Assembly (NCBI GenBank): GCA_012861695.1
Contig: JAAOOA010000066.1
Span: forward strand, 1,762,419 to 1,826,418
DNA: 64,000 nucleotides
Origin: Trematomus loennbergii
Taxonomy: Eukaryota; Chordata; Actinopteri; Perciformes; Nototheniidae
Reading direction: 5' to 3'
Position numbers and translations under genes: made by a program. The first letter of the stretch is position 1. Every line of letters begins with the position of its first letter. The notes beneath the pieces are model-generated. The model was given only the letters and a program-made list of their open reading frames with translations. It was not told where the DNA came from and ran no database searches. Of the stretch, positions 10,206 through 19,252 are shown piece by piece.

Positions 10206-13200
10206 TACCCCCACCGCCCGACTCAGGCCGGGATCCCGCCGGCCGCAAGCTGACTCCCCCCCCCCCCCCTCCGCCGAGCGAGAGAGGAAATCAGCCACGA
10301 CCATCTGGTTACCCGGCCTGTGGATCACCTTGAAGTTGAAAGGCTGTAGCGCCAGATACCACCGAGTGATCCGGGCGTTGGCATCCTTCATGCGGTGGAG
10401 CCACTGGAGCGGGGCATGGTCCGACCAGAGGGTGAAAGGGCGCCCCAGGAGGTAGTACCGCAGGGCGCCGACCGCCCACCGTATGGCGAGGCACTCCTTT
10501 TCCACCGTACTGTAGTTCACCTCCCTCTGGGCGAGCTTACGGCTAATGTACAGTACGGGGCGGTCGACCCCCTCCACCTGCTGGGACAAAACGGCCCCCA
10601 CCCCACTGTTCGAGGCGTCGGTCTGCAACACAAAAGGGAGAGAGAAGTCAGGAGAATACAGAAGCGGCTTACCACAGAGGGCTTTTTTAACCCTCTCAAC
10701 GCCAGCTGACAGCTCCGTCCACTGGACCGGATCTGAAGCACCCTTTCGGGTCAGGTCGGTCAGGGGACTGGTCAGCTCCGAAAAGGACGGGATGAACCGC
10801 CTGTAGTAGCCGGCCAGCCCCATGAACCTCCTGACCTCTTTTTTCGTCTTGGGCGCCAGACAGGCTGAAATGGCGGTTGTTTTCTCTATCTGTGGCCGCA
10901 CCTGCCCGCCGCCCAAGTGGTACCCCAGATACCGTACCTCCCTCCGTCCAACCGCACACTTCTTCGGGTTGGCCGTGAGCCCCGCCTGCCTCAGGGACTC
11001 GAGCACTGCCCCCACCTGCTGCATATGCTGCTCCCATGTCTCACTGTGAATGATGACATCATCCAAGTAAGCAGCAGCATATGCAGAGTGGGGACGCAGC
11101 ACCCGGTCCATGAGCCGCTGGAAAGTGGCTGGAGCTCCGAACAACCCGAAAGGAAGTGTGACAAATTGGTATAAGCCATACGGAGTGGAGAAGGCCGTTT
11201 TTTCCTTAGACTCTGGAGAAAGGGGAATCTGCCAATAGCCCTTGGTTAAATCCAGCGTCGTGTAAAAGCGAGCAGTGCCTAGCCGATCCAGGAGTTCGTC
11301 GACCCGGGGCATTGGATAAGCATCGAATTTGGACACCTCGTTCACCCTGCGGTAGTCCACACAGAACCGGATTGACCCGTCGGACTTACGTACCAGCACG
11401 ACGGGGCAACACCAGTCGCTGGTGGACTCTTCTATCACTCCCATCTCTAGCATAGCCTGAAGCTCCGCCTGAACAATTTTCCTCTTGTGTTCAGGCAGCC
11501 GATAGGGCCGTGAACGAATGGCCACGCCCGGGGGCGTTTCTATGCGGTGGTGTATGAGAGAGGTGCGCCCTGGCAGCGGGGAGAACACATCGGCAAACTG
11601 CCTTTGCAACGAAGCAACGTCTGCTCTCTGGCCCGGTGCGAGATTGTCGCCACAACAGACCGGGGCTAATTTGTTGCTTTTAATGACCTCCGGTCCCAAC
11701 TCATCTCTCTCAATCACCGTGGTGACCAGAGAAACAGACGCCACCTCCCTCCATGCTTTCAGGAGGTTAAGGTGGTAAATCTGTGTTGCTCCCCCCCTGT
11801 CAGAACGCACCACCTCATAATCTACGTCCCCCACTCGTCGTGTGACCACGAAGGGTCCTTGCCACTTGGCGAGTAGTTTAGAGCTAGAGGATGGGAGTAA
11901 TACAAGCACTTTATCTCCCGGTGAAAATTGTCTCAGTTTCGACCCTCTGTTGTACAGGCGCTGCTGACGTTCCTGAGCCTGGAGCAAATTCTCCCGTGAT
12001 ATCTGCCCCAGTGAGTGGAGTTTTGCTCGCAGGTCCATAACGTACTGTATTTCGTTTTTACTGGTGCTTGGACCCTCCTCCCAGTTTTCCTTAACTAGGT
12101 CCAAAACACCCCGGGGCTTCCTGCCAAATAAGAGCTCAAAGGGAGAAAATCCCGTGGAGGACTGGGGCACCTCCCGCACTGCAAACAACAGAGGATCTAG
12201 CCATTTATCCCAATTACGACTATCTTCGTGAACGAACTTACGAACCATGTTCTTTAGTGTTTTATTAAACCGTTCCACCAGGCCGTCGGTCTGAGGATGG
12301 TAAACACTAGTCCGTATTGAATGGACGCCCAATAGTTCATACAGCTCGCGTAGTGTGCGTGACATAAACTGTGTGCCCTGGTCAGTCAGGATCTCTTTCG
12401 GGATCCCGACTCGGGAGATAATGTGAAACAGTGCCTGTGCGACGCTCTTTGCAGAGATATTACGCAGCGGCACTGCCTCGGGATATCGCGTGGCATAATC
12501 CACTAGGACCAGTACAAAGCGATATCCCCGTGCGCTCCGGTCTAATGGCCCGATGAGGTCCATACCAACTCTCTCAAAAGGCACCTCAATCAATGGTAAC
12601 GGGCGCAAAGGCGCCCTGGGGGTGGCCGGCGGGTTAACCAGCTGACATTCACGGCAAGATGCACACCACCGCTTCACATCTGCGCGAATGCCCGGCCAAT
12701 AAAATCGGGCCATTATCCGGTGTAGTGATTTGTCGTACCCTAGGTGACCTGACATGGGGTTATAATGAGCCGCCTGGAAAACCATTTCCCGACGGCTTTT
12801 TGGCACCAACAACTGGGTATTTATATCTCCTGTCTGTGTGTCACGGCTCACACGATACAGCCTGTCCCTAACCACCGTAAAGTGTGGGTGAGTGAGTGCT
12901 GCGTTTGGGTGTAGCTGGGAGCCATCAATACTCACCACCTGGTCGAAGGCGTGCTGAAGGGTCTCGTCCCTCGACTGTTCGAGGGGGAAATCCTCCAAGG
13001 GAAACACCAGCGGGGCCAGAGGGACCTCCGCGGCCCCCTCCGTGTCCGTTTCCCCCTCGACGTCGTCAGCCGCCTCCGACTCTCCACTAAACACAGCACA
13101 CAACTCACATTTCCCTGCCGTCCGTGAACGCACCCCCATAGCCCCCGCTAGCTTAGCAAACCCCGGCCAATTCGTTCCCAAAATCAGAGGGTGCGTAAGG

Positions 13201-14258
13201 CGAGTGCTAACTCCAGCCCTGACTCTATGCTTTTTTCCCTTATAAGAAATTTCCAGCGTCACCTCCGGGTACTGGTGAATATCCCCATGCACACACCTCA
13301 CCTTCACCCACGATGCTTCAATCAATGCCCCAGGCCGAACCAAGCGCTGATGGATCATCGTCTGATTACAGCCCGTGTCCATCAGAGCCTGGTGTGTACC
13401 CCCCTGTATACATACCGGTATACGGTACGTCCCTTCCAAATCGGGGGAGGCAACTGGCGGTCCCGCAACCCGGACCAGCTGTCCGACCTCCATGAGAGGA
13501 CACTCCCGTCGGAAGTGGCCGGGCTGCCCGCACCGCCAGCAATCCAGCCCTGGCGTCTGAGGAGCCCCCCGTGGTGCCGGACGACCAGAAGCGTAGGCCG
13601 GACCCTGGGGAGAGATAAAAACAGGAGGGTAAGGTAGGGCTTGGGGGTGAAGTGTCGGGGCTGCGGGGTTGGGCCCGTGTGGTGGTGGTGGAGGAAGGGC
13701 AGCTGCTCCAGGAAATCTCCTCCTCGGGGCTGGGATGGGTCTGCCCGCTGAGACAGCCGGTGGTCGGGGCTCCTCTTTCACGCTCCGCCGGGGAAGCGAG
13801 AGGTGGTCCTCCGCGAGGACGACGGCTGCTTCCAGGTTGGCGGGGCGATGGCACTGGACCCAATTCGCCGTTGAAGATGGCAGGCCGGCGATTAACTGCT
13901 CCAGCGCCACCTGCCCGACGACTTCCTCCGCCGAGCGCACCCCCGGCTGGAGCCAGCGGCTCGCTGCATCCAGAAGCTGTTGCGCGTATGAGAAGGGCCG
14001 GTCAGCGTCCTCGAAGGGGAGTGCCCGGAACCGGCGGCGATGTCCCTCTGGCGTGCTGCCAAGCCGGTCCAGGATGGCCTTCCTCAGATATCGGTACACA
14101 TGCCGAGAGGCTGCGGGCAGGCTGTGGGCGGCTAACTGCGCACCCCCAGATAGCAGGGGCAATAGCCGCGCTGCCCACTCCTCCTCCGGCCACCCGCACG
14201 CCGCCGCTGTGCCCTCAAAGATGTCCAGGTATGCCTCCGGATCGTCGTCTGCCGTCAA
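10164..14258 (-). CDS. Gag-pol polyprotein (Gmr1-type order PR-IN-RT-RH)
   Basis: 1364 codons without a stop. Gag occupies roughly residues 1-230 and is followed by a CCHC zinc knuckle (CWRCGQPGHFRREC, about 237-252). The aspartic protease motif is MDTGCNQTMI (about 292). Integrase has an HHCC finger (H near 496, CASCREC near 532) and a DDE core: D in MDLIGP near 566, D in TDQGTQF near 622, E in VERFNK near 657. A GPF-type C-terminal module (KWQGPF) follows. RT has FCVDYRRVNEV near 966 and the catalytic YLDDVII near 1062. RNase H has LQTDAS near 1209, E in STVEKE near 1250 and SDHAP near 1277. The true gag start is probably ATG 14484 in another frame; a 1-base indel near 14310-14335 separates the two frames. 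The annotated ATG 14258 is simply the first in this frame, which is open further upstream (PSIALQKL precedes it). A poly-G tract near 10258-10272 may shift the C-terminus. Confidence 0.95.
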   Translation of the reverse strand: MTADDDPEAYLDIFEGTAAACGWPEEEWAARLLPLLSGGAQLAAHSLPAASRHVYRYLRKAILDRLGSTPEGHRRRFRALPFEDADRPFSYAQQLLDAASRWLQPGVRSAEEVVGQVALEQLIAGLPSSTANWVQCHRPANLEAAVVLAEDHLSLPRRSVKEEPRPPAVSAGRPIPAPRRRFPGAAALPPPPPHGPNPAAPTLHPQALPYPPVFISPQGPAYASGRPAPRGAPQTPGLDCWRCGQPGHFRRECPLMEVGQLVRVAGPPVASPDLEGTYRIPVCIQGGTHQALMDTGCNQTMIHQRLVRPGALIEASWVKVRCVHGDIHQYPEVTLEISYKGKKHRVRAGVSTRLTHPLILGTNWPGFAKLAGAMGVRSRTAGKCELCAVFSGESEAADDVEGETDTEGAAEVPLAPLVFPLEDFPLEQSRDETLQHAFDQVVSIDGSQLHPNAALTHPHFTVVRDRLYRVSRDTQTGDINTQLLVPKSRREMVFQAAHYNPMSGHLGYDKSLHRIMARFYWPGIRADVKRWCASCRECQLVNPPATPRAPLRPLPLIEVPFERVGMDLIGPLDRSARGYRFVLVLVDYATRYPEAVPLRNISAKSVAQALFHIISRVGIPKEILTDQGTQFMSRTLRELYELLGVHSIRTSVYHPQTDGLVERFNKTLKNMVRKFVHEDSRNWDKWLDPLLFAVREVPQSSTGFSPFELLFGRKPRGVLDLVKENWEEGPSTSKNEIQYVMDLRAKLHSLGQISRENLLQAQERQQRLYNRGSKLRQFSPGDKVLVLLPSSSSKLLAKWQGPFVVTRRVGDVDYEVVRSDRGGATQIYHLNLLKAWREVASVSLVTTVIERDELGPEVIKSNKLAPVCCGDNLAPGQRADVASLQRQFADVFSPLPGRTSLIHHRIETPPGVAIRSRPYRLPEHKRKIVQAELQAMLEMGVIEESTSDWCCPVVLVRKSDGSIRFCVDYRRVNEVSKFDAYPMPRVDELLDRLGTARFYTTLDLTKGYWQIPLSPESKEKTAFSTPYGLYQFVTLPFGLFGAPATFQRLMDRVLRPHSAYAAAYLDDVIIHSETWEQHMQQVGAVLESLRQAGLTANPKKCAVGRREVRYLGYHLGGGQVRPQIEKTTAISACLAPKTKKEVRRFMGLAGYYRRFIPSFSELTSPLTDLTRKGASDPVQWTELSAGVERVKKALCGKPLLYSPDFSLPFVLQTDASNSGVGAVLSQQVEGVDRPVLYISRKLAQREVNYSTVEKECLAIRWAVGALRYYLLGRPFTLWSDHAPLQWLHRMKDANARITRWYLALQPFNFKVIHRPGNQMVVADFLSRSAEGGGGESACGRRDPGLSRAVGVCGSGVWLGRRLLV

Positions 14259-14484
14259 TTTCTGGAGGGCAATCGAAGGCGGTCGGGCCGGGTTGGTCGC
14301 GGGATCGGCTCTCCCGGGCGGCCGGACGCTGCAGCAGCTCCCGTAGGAGGGCCCGGTCCTCGCGCTGGCTCGAGGCGATCCCGAGCAGAGCCTCGCTCTG
14401 CTGTCGCTGCAATGCTGTGGTAGTCTCCTGCATGTGGGCTAGACGTTGGAGGGCCTGACCCAGCGGGGTTTCTCCTTCCGACAT
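14215..14484 (-). pseudogene. Gag N-terminus in a shifted frame
   Basis: Starts at ATG 14484 (MSEGETPLGQALQRL), two bases after the primer site, so the leader is almost absent. The first ~60 residues are Gln/Leu/Arg-rich and may form a coiled coil, as in other Gmr1/gypsy gags. After about residue 58 the frame loses sense, while the neighbouring frame picks up a typical gag sequence. A single-base insertion or deletion around 14310-14335 is the simplest explanation. Unless frameshifting occurs, gag-pol would not be made from this ATG. Confidence 0.75.
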
Positions 14485-14486
14485 GA

Positions 14487-14504
14487 GTCCCTGTTCAGGC
14501 GCCA
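14487..14504 (-). other. Primer-binding site, tRNA-Lys type
   Basis: On the minus strand the sequence is TGGCGCCTGAACAGGGAC, one base after the LTR terminal CA. It matches the well-known lysine-tRNA(3) primer site TGGCGCCCGAACAGGGAC at 17 of 18 positions. This supports priming by tRNA-Lys and fixes the minus-strand orientation. Confidence 0.85.
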
Positions 14505-14505
14505 C

Positions 14506-14811
14506 TGTGAGCCTCTCTGCTCACACAGGGTTCAAAGAGGGACGGAAAGAGCAGGTTTGGGTTTAACACAGGCGTTTATTAGCACCAACACAAAGTGTAC
14601 AACACGGGTTGCAAAACGTTGCCCGTGGGGCTCCTCCACAGGTCCTTCGGCGACCTCCCAGGATCCTGCCTACTGCAAGACAGACCAGAACCAGGTTACC
14701 ACATGCTTTTATTCAGTGATTGATTACCTGATTCCGATCAGCTGTCTGGCCTCCGGCCGAGCCACTCCCTTCACACCAGCAGCCGGCGCCCTAACCACAC
14801 CCGCTGCCACA
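14506..14811 (-). repeat. 5' LTR of the gypsy element
   Basis: 306 bp, co-linear with 9897-10205. The differences seen are one G fewer in GCAGGGTTT, one T fewer in CCGTGTGGG, two transitions in CAGTAACC/CAGCAGCC, and one C fewer in CACCCCGC. The AATAAA signal on the minus strand is at 14575-14580. Confidence 0.95.
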
Positions 14812-14816
14812 GTAAG

Positions 14817-15549
14817 CTTTAGCCTATGTTTTCAAGGTTGTTTTCAGGCATAATGTTAAAAGCTATCACATGTAATCTCAATCATTTCTTACATTTCCAT
14901 CCTCGCTGACTTTCATCTATTTGAACCAACCTGTTTGTAAATGAATGTAGAAATAAAATGTGTAAAGTGGCAATGTAACAGTAAGAGCACCCAGAGAGGT
15001 TGGCTTTGCTTCAACTACTGCAGTAGGGCTAATAATCTCCAAGTATTATAGAGAATCAAAAGTGTCACTTTTACAACAGTGTCCATGACTATTTAATGAT
15101 TTATTTAAATAGCTGCTTTTGAACTCCGATCAAAGCAGTCAGTTAGTGTCTGTACTAGTTCAGTAAACTTATTTTCAGAGATGTTGACTTTCAGCCAATG
15201 AAACTCAAACATGAAGCGAGCGCTGTGAGCGCGCCCGTCCATGCCCAGCCGACACCTTCCCATTATAGACCGCCAGTGACTCAACTGGGAATAAGGCCTT
15301 CAAAGAGTGACACTGAAAAGGATTTCTGAAGCAGGGTCCAAGAGGCCAACACATCAAGGGGGTGTGTGCCATACATCACTGACACTGACAGAATGGGCTG
15401 GAGTTTGCCGTGCACATTTGTCCCCTCTTTGCCCACTACTCCCTTTCTCCTGAGTCCTGAAGAGCCTTGGAGTACCACCTCATCAATCATGGTGGGGACA
15501 TTTGTCTCTAGTAAAGAGATACAAATTTGCTCCCAAAACTCTGGAAAAG
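14817..15549. other. No gene recognised
   Basis: No domains, simple repeats or terminal repeats identified. Confidence 0.4.
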
Positions 15550-15960
15550 CTACATAACAAAGGAGAATGAGACATGTGGCCTGTTTAATTTTGGAGTCAT
15601 TAGTCATCTGAACCATGTTTGACTAAGTCCAACCATGATCCAAACCCTCTGTATATATATTAAGGCTTTCTATCTGAACCCATTTCAAATAGAATACAAG
15701 ACAAGGCTCCAGTAAATGACTATCAAATGATCGGTGTGTCTAGCTCGTAGTTTTCCATGTATTCATGCATGAGATTGTTCTTGAATGCATTTTTTAGAAA
15801 ATTTCCTGAGCTTTTGTTGAAGGAAAACTGACAAATTGCTCTGGTTATTCACCTTAAGGAATGTACTGCTGCTATAACTGTAACCACTCCTTAGGATTTT
15901 AGTGGAGGCCAGTCCAATTTGCATATATAGCTGGGAAACAAAGGCACATTGCTCAAAAAC
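15550..15960 (+). repeat. Old diverged duplicate, copy A
   Basis: Phrases such as CAACCATGATCCAAACYCTC and TCTGAACCCATTT (15620-15690) and GGGAAACAAAGGCACATTGC (15930-15955) recur in the same order and orientation at 18010-18075 and 18830-18855. The copies are heavily diverged and differ in length by insertions. Confidence 0.55.
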
Positions 15961-16811
15961 TGAGGAATTTTTATTTCACCTATCAAATCAGGTAAAATCA
16001 AATGAATGTGTCTAACAACCAAGACAGCTGCCGCACAACTGTGACAGAGCACACTTATTTCTAGTGTTTCACTGGAAGACATTAACATGTATTGGTTTTA
16101 GTGCGGACACTAAGGAGGACTTGGGGCTGAATAGGAAAGGCAGTGGAACATGTATTTAATTTGTATCACAATGGGAAATTGCAGTGACCGAATTGTGCTG
16201 ATACTCACTGGTTCAGACATACTGTAGATCATAAAGTTGGATCTTTTCTTTGTTACGCGCTCCCCATATAGCTGTAGATCCGACATCCCCTGGTGTGTCT
16301 GGCTCGACTTCCTTAATGTTTTTGATCTTTATGGACAATACTCCAAACTCGCCTGATTTGATGATTTCATTTGATTTGATTGTTAATTATAAAATAAATA
16401 AAAAGGTTTTGTTTCTCTTGTGTTTGTATCAGTTGCTCTGCGGTTCGGATTGCACTGCTGACCTTGCTTTAATGAATGAATTCATTTCAGTATTACATTG
16501 GCTGCACATGTTGTACCTAGACGAACTCTCAGACTGATTAAGTACACACCACTTATGTAACTGGTAATTAAGATGATGCTGACGGCTCACCCTCCCCTGG
16601 ATCACAGGTGTGTCTTAATACGTTATGTAACCCAGTTTGTTCACTCAGTAGCAGCTGTTAATAATATGCTCTTGTTTCAAACACAGAATGGATAGTAATA
16701 TTCATTCTAAACATTTTTGTAATGTGTGCTATTCAAATTGGCAGTGCACTATGGTGGATTTATTGAATTATGTTGATTTTGCTTTTTGAATTTATTGTTC
16801 CAAAAGAAAAG
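15961..16811. other. No gene recognised
   Basis: AT-rich sequence without recognisable coding or repeat structure. Confidence 0.4.
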
Positions 16812-16975
16812 CACTGAAAAAGCTGAAATGTTGACTTTAATTAAATGTATTGAAAAGCAGTAATATTAAGTTAAATATTACATTCAACTTAATATTATTG
16901 TTTTCAACTAACCTAATACAGTTATGTCAAATTTGTTGACATAATAGATTTAATTAATGTCAACGTTTCAGTGTA
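16812..16975. mobile_element. Small palindromic MITE, copy 1
   Basis: The two halves are inverted repeats: CACTGAAAAAGCTGAAATGTTGAC on the left is mirrored by GTCAACGTTTCAGTG on the right, and TTAACTTAATATTA-type strings are mirrored in the centre. About 164 bp. A related copy lies at 18457-18650 and a fragment near 60620. Superfamily unknown. Confidence 0.65.
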
Positions 16976-17081
16976 CCTAACATGACTGAAGTGAAATAAA
17001 TGACTTATTCTGTTGGATTATTAGACTGGAAAGAATTATTTGGAATTTCTTCAAAAATGTGTTCATGTAATTGTAAATAGT

Positions 17082-17410
17082 CCTTTTTTTTGTCCCGCAA
17101 CGGGGACATTTACATTATTACAACAGCCGAATATTCTATAAAAAACGTTATGTCCTACAGAAAAGCTGATAAGTCAAGAAAAGATGGGATGACGGCATTA
17201 GAGAGCAAAACACAAGGCACTGAGGATCTAGTCTACAGCTAAACCTGTAAATATATCCTCTTGATAAAGTCAAGAGGAAAGACAAACAATTACAATATTT
17301 AAAATAACTAATTATGCACACTTTATTAATAAAAAAATACACAATAAGTAAAACATCAAATAGCAGATAAGTATACCATGTTAAAAACAAGTAGCAGTAT
17401 ATATATATTT
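17082..17410 (-). repeat. Probable LINE 3'-end fragment
   Basis: GTCCCGCAACGGGGACATTTACATTATTACA resembles the tail at 6740-6775. It is followed by AT-rich sequence also of that style. No RT is visible; boundaries are approximate. Confidence 0.35.
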
Positions 17411-17934
17411 GTATTCACAGTTACCTGTGTTTGAAGTACATTTCCTCCCCTTATCAGAATCACAGCGTGCTCACTTGAACAGTGTTTCATGTCGCTCTGA
17501 TAAGCCAGTGTACTCACAAACACAGAGTGATAACATGGTGAATGTCTCAAACAATCGTTTCCATATCCAATTCACCTCAGTGCAAAGTTTCCACCTGACA
17601 ACGGAAACCAGTCTGCTGTGTCAGCAGCAGGGGGGGGGGGGGGACCCCGTGTTCACCGGCCCACATTTCAAACAGTGGCTCTCTAAAATAATTTCTTGTC
17701 AAAACACAAGGGTTTTGGGAGAAGGAAACTGCGGAAGTTCCACAAGTGTCTTCCCCTGCCAGAAGCTGTTTGTGGCAGATCTAAAACAGGCCTGTCACTA
17801 CGGCAACAACGTTTACATGAGCAGAGAAAAAGGTGCTCTTTACACCATTTAGATCCTGAGGGGGGCTACATGTTGTCCTGGGCCTAAAGTCTTACTCTTA
17901 TCATAAAAAAAAGAAAGTTTATCTGTAAAAATCC
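17411..17934. other. No gene; G14 homopolymer
   Basis: A run of 14 G bases lies at 17630-17643. The 147-codon frame across this stretch shows no domain and is judged non-coding. Confidence 0.5.
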
Positions 17935-18870
17935 AAAAAGAGTGAAATAACAGAGGAGAATAACGGATTCATTTTGGTGTAATTTCTCATCTGAAATAAG
18001 TTTGACTATCTCCAACCATGATCCAAACTCTCTGTTTACATTTCCCTGAGTCTTTCTTTCTGAACCCATTTTTATTTCAAATTACATTAATCAAGCAGCT
18101 TTTATCCAAAGAGAATTACATACATTCAAATAATGCCGAAAACACAAGCGAGGCAGGTATGAAAAACTAAAAGTGAGCTTAATTTAACTAAGGCTGATCA
18201 GATAAACTGAATAAATACGACAGACCAGGCAAGGTCATAAAATCCCAAGGAAAAGAAAACAGCAGAACAAAACAAGGAACAAACCGGGATGACTTGAGAA
18301 ACCAAAAGACAGGGGGAACACAAGGGAAATCCAGTATCAGACAGGAAAGACAAGGAAGGACTTAAACTTCTATCAAATGAATGATATTTCTGAGGGGCCG
18401 CTGTCTATGAGGAACTGACCTGAGAACTGACACAGAGACAATGTAACTTGCTTGCTCTGAAAAAACTGAAACGTTGACTTTAATTAAATGTATTATGTCA
18501 ACAAAATGTCACATAACTGTGTTAGGTTAGTTGAAAGCAATAATATTAAGTTGAACCTACTATTTCTTATTTTAACTTGATATTATTGGTTTCAACTAAC
18601 CTCATACAGTTATGTGAATACGTAGACATAATACATTTAATTAAAGTTTCATTTTCTTTTGTGTGTGTTTAGTGTTCATTGCAATTGTAGTTTATTCTTC
18701 CATGTATTATTAGCATCTTACCTAAACTATTATTTTTGGAAGTCAGCTGCTAAAGTGCTCCTGCTTTTCATTTTAAGGAGCCTCACTGCTGTATTAGATT
18801 TGTATGGGCCCGCTTTGAGTTGCATAAAGCCAGGAAACAAATTGGCACGCTGCTCAGATTTGAGATCTGG
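17935..18870 (+). repeat. Old diverged duplicate, copy B
   Basis: Partner of 15550-15960 in direct orientation (see there). It contains the second small palindromic MITE, which was probably inserted after the duplication because copy A lacks one at the equivalent place. Confidence 0.5.
18457..18650. mobile_element. Small palindromic MITE, copy 2
   Basis: Shares AACGTTGACTTTAATTAAAT and GGTTAGTTGAAAGCAATAAT with the family at 16812. Its two halves are inverted repeats around about 18555. Non-coding. Confidence 0.65.
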
Positions 18871-18896
18871 CCATTAGAGATGCACAAAGTCTCACA

Positions 18897-19252
18897 GGTA
18901 GGTAGGTACACTTTTTGTTATATTCCATGGAATGCTCTTAACATCCCGATAGCAATGAATATCTTAAGTGCTTTGACAAAAAATCCATAAAAAAATGTCA
19001 TCTGTGGAAGCCGTAATACTGTAAAAAGTACGACCAATCATTTTAGCCGGCCCGGCTAAAATAACTGGATGGCCTACCTGCCTGTCAGCCTTCCATCGGG
19101 GCACAAACTTATCTCGTGCCCTCATTGGTCATGTGCGCGTTCGTGTGTGTTGGAGGAGGGGTCTGTAAGGAAGTGGCAGATTTTCTCCGGTTGTGTATTT
19201 CAAATTCTAGCGATCTCGAGCCGGTTTCTCAAACTTACTACCCTACCTTTAA
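18897..19252. mobile_element. TTAA-flanked palindromic MITE, copy 2
   Basis: Same interior as 56932-57317 (GGAATGCTCTTAACATCC, TTTTAGCCGGCCCGGCTAAA). The right end is complete with TTAA at 19249-19252. The left terminus is shortened to GGTAGGTAGGTACAC, losing the AAACCGGCTCGAGAT part. Confidence 0.85.

Larger units (their letters stand above)
9897..14811 (-). mobile_element. Gmr1-type Ty3/gypsy LTR retrotransposon
   Basis: A 4915-bp element on the minus strand with a 5-bp target duplication GTAAG at 9892-9896 and 14812-14816. The LTRs of 309 and 306 bp start TG and end CA. A lysine-tRNA-type primer site adjoins the 5' LTR, and a G-rich polypurine-like tract (complement of 10206-10224) precedes the 3' LTR. 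One long frame carries gag, zinc knuckle, protease, integrase, RT and RNase H. Integrase lies before RT, the domain order known from Gmr1-like elements of fish and other deuterostomes. The LTRs differ by two transitions and three 1-base indels, which points to recent insertion. No env frame is seen. Confidence 0.96.

Noticed and set aside
13652..14458. 268-codon plus-strand frame
   Set aside because: It lies antisense to the GC-rich gag region of the gypsy element and has no domain; codon bias of the real minus-strand gene explains it.
9897..14811. Endogenous retrovirus
   Set aside because: The lysine-type primer site recalls retroviruses, but RT/IN wording and the IN-before-RT order fit Gmr1-like gypsy elements, and no env frame exists.
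17409..17852. 147-codon plus-strand frame
   Set aside because: Crosses a G14 run and shows no domain or splice context; chance frame.
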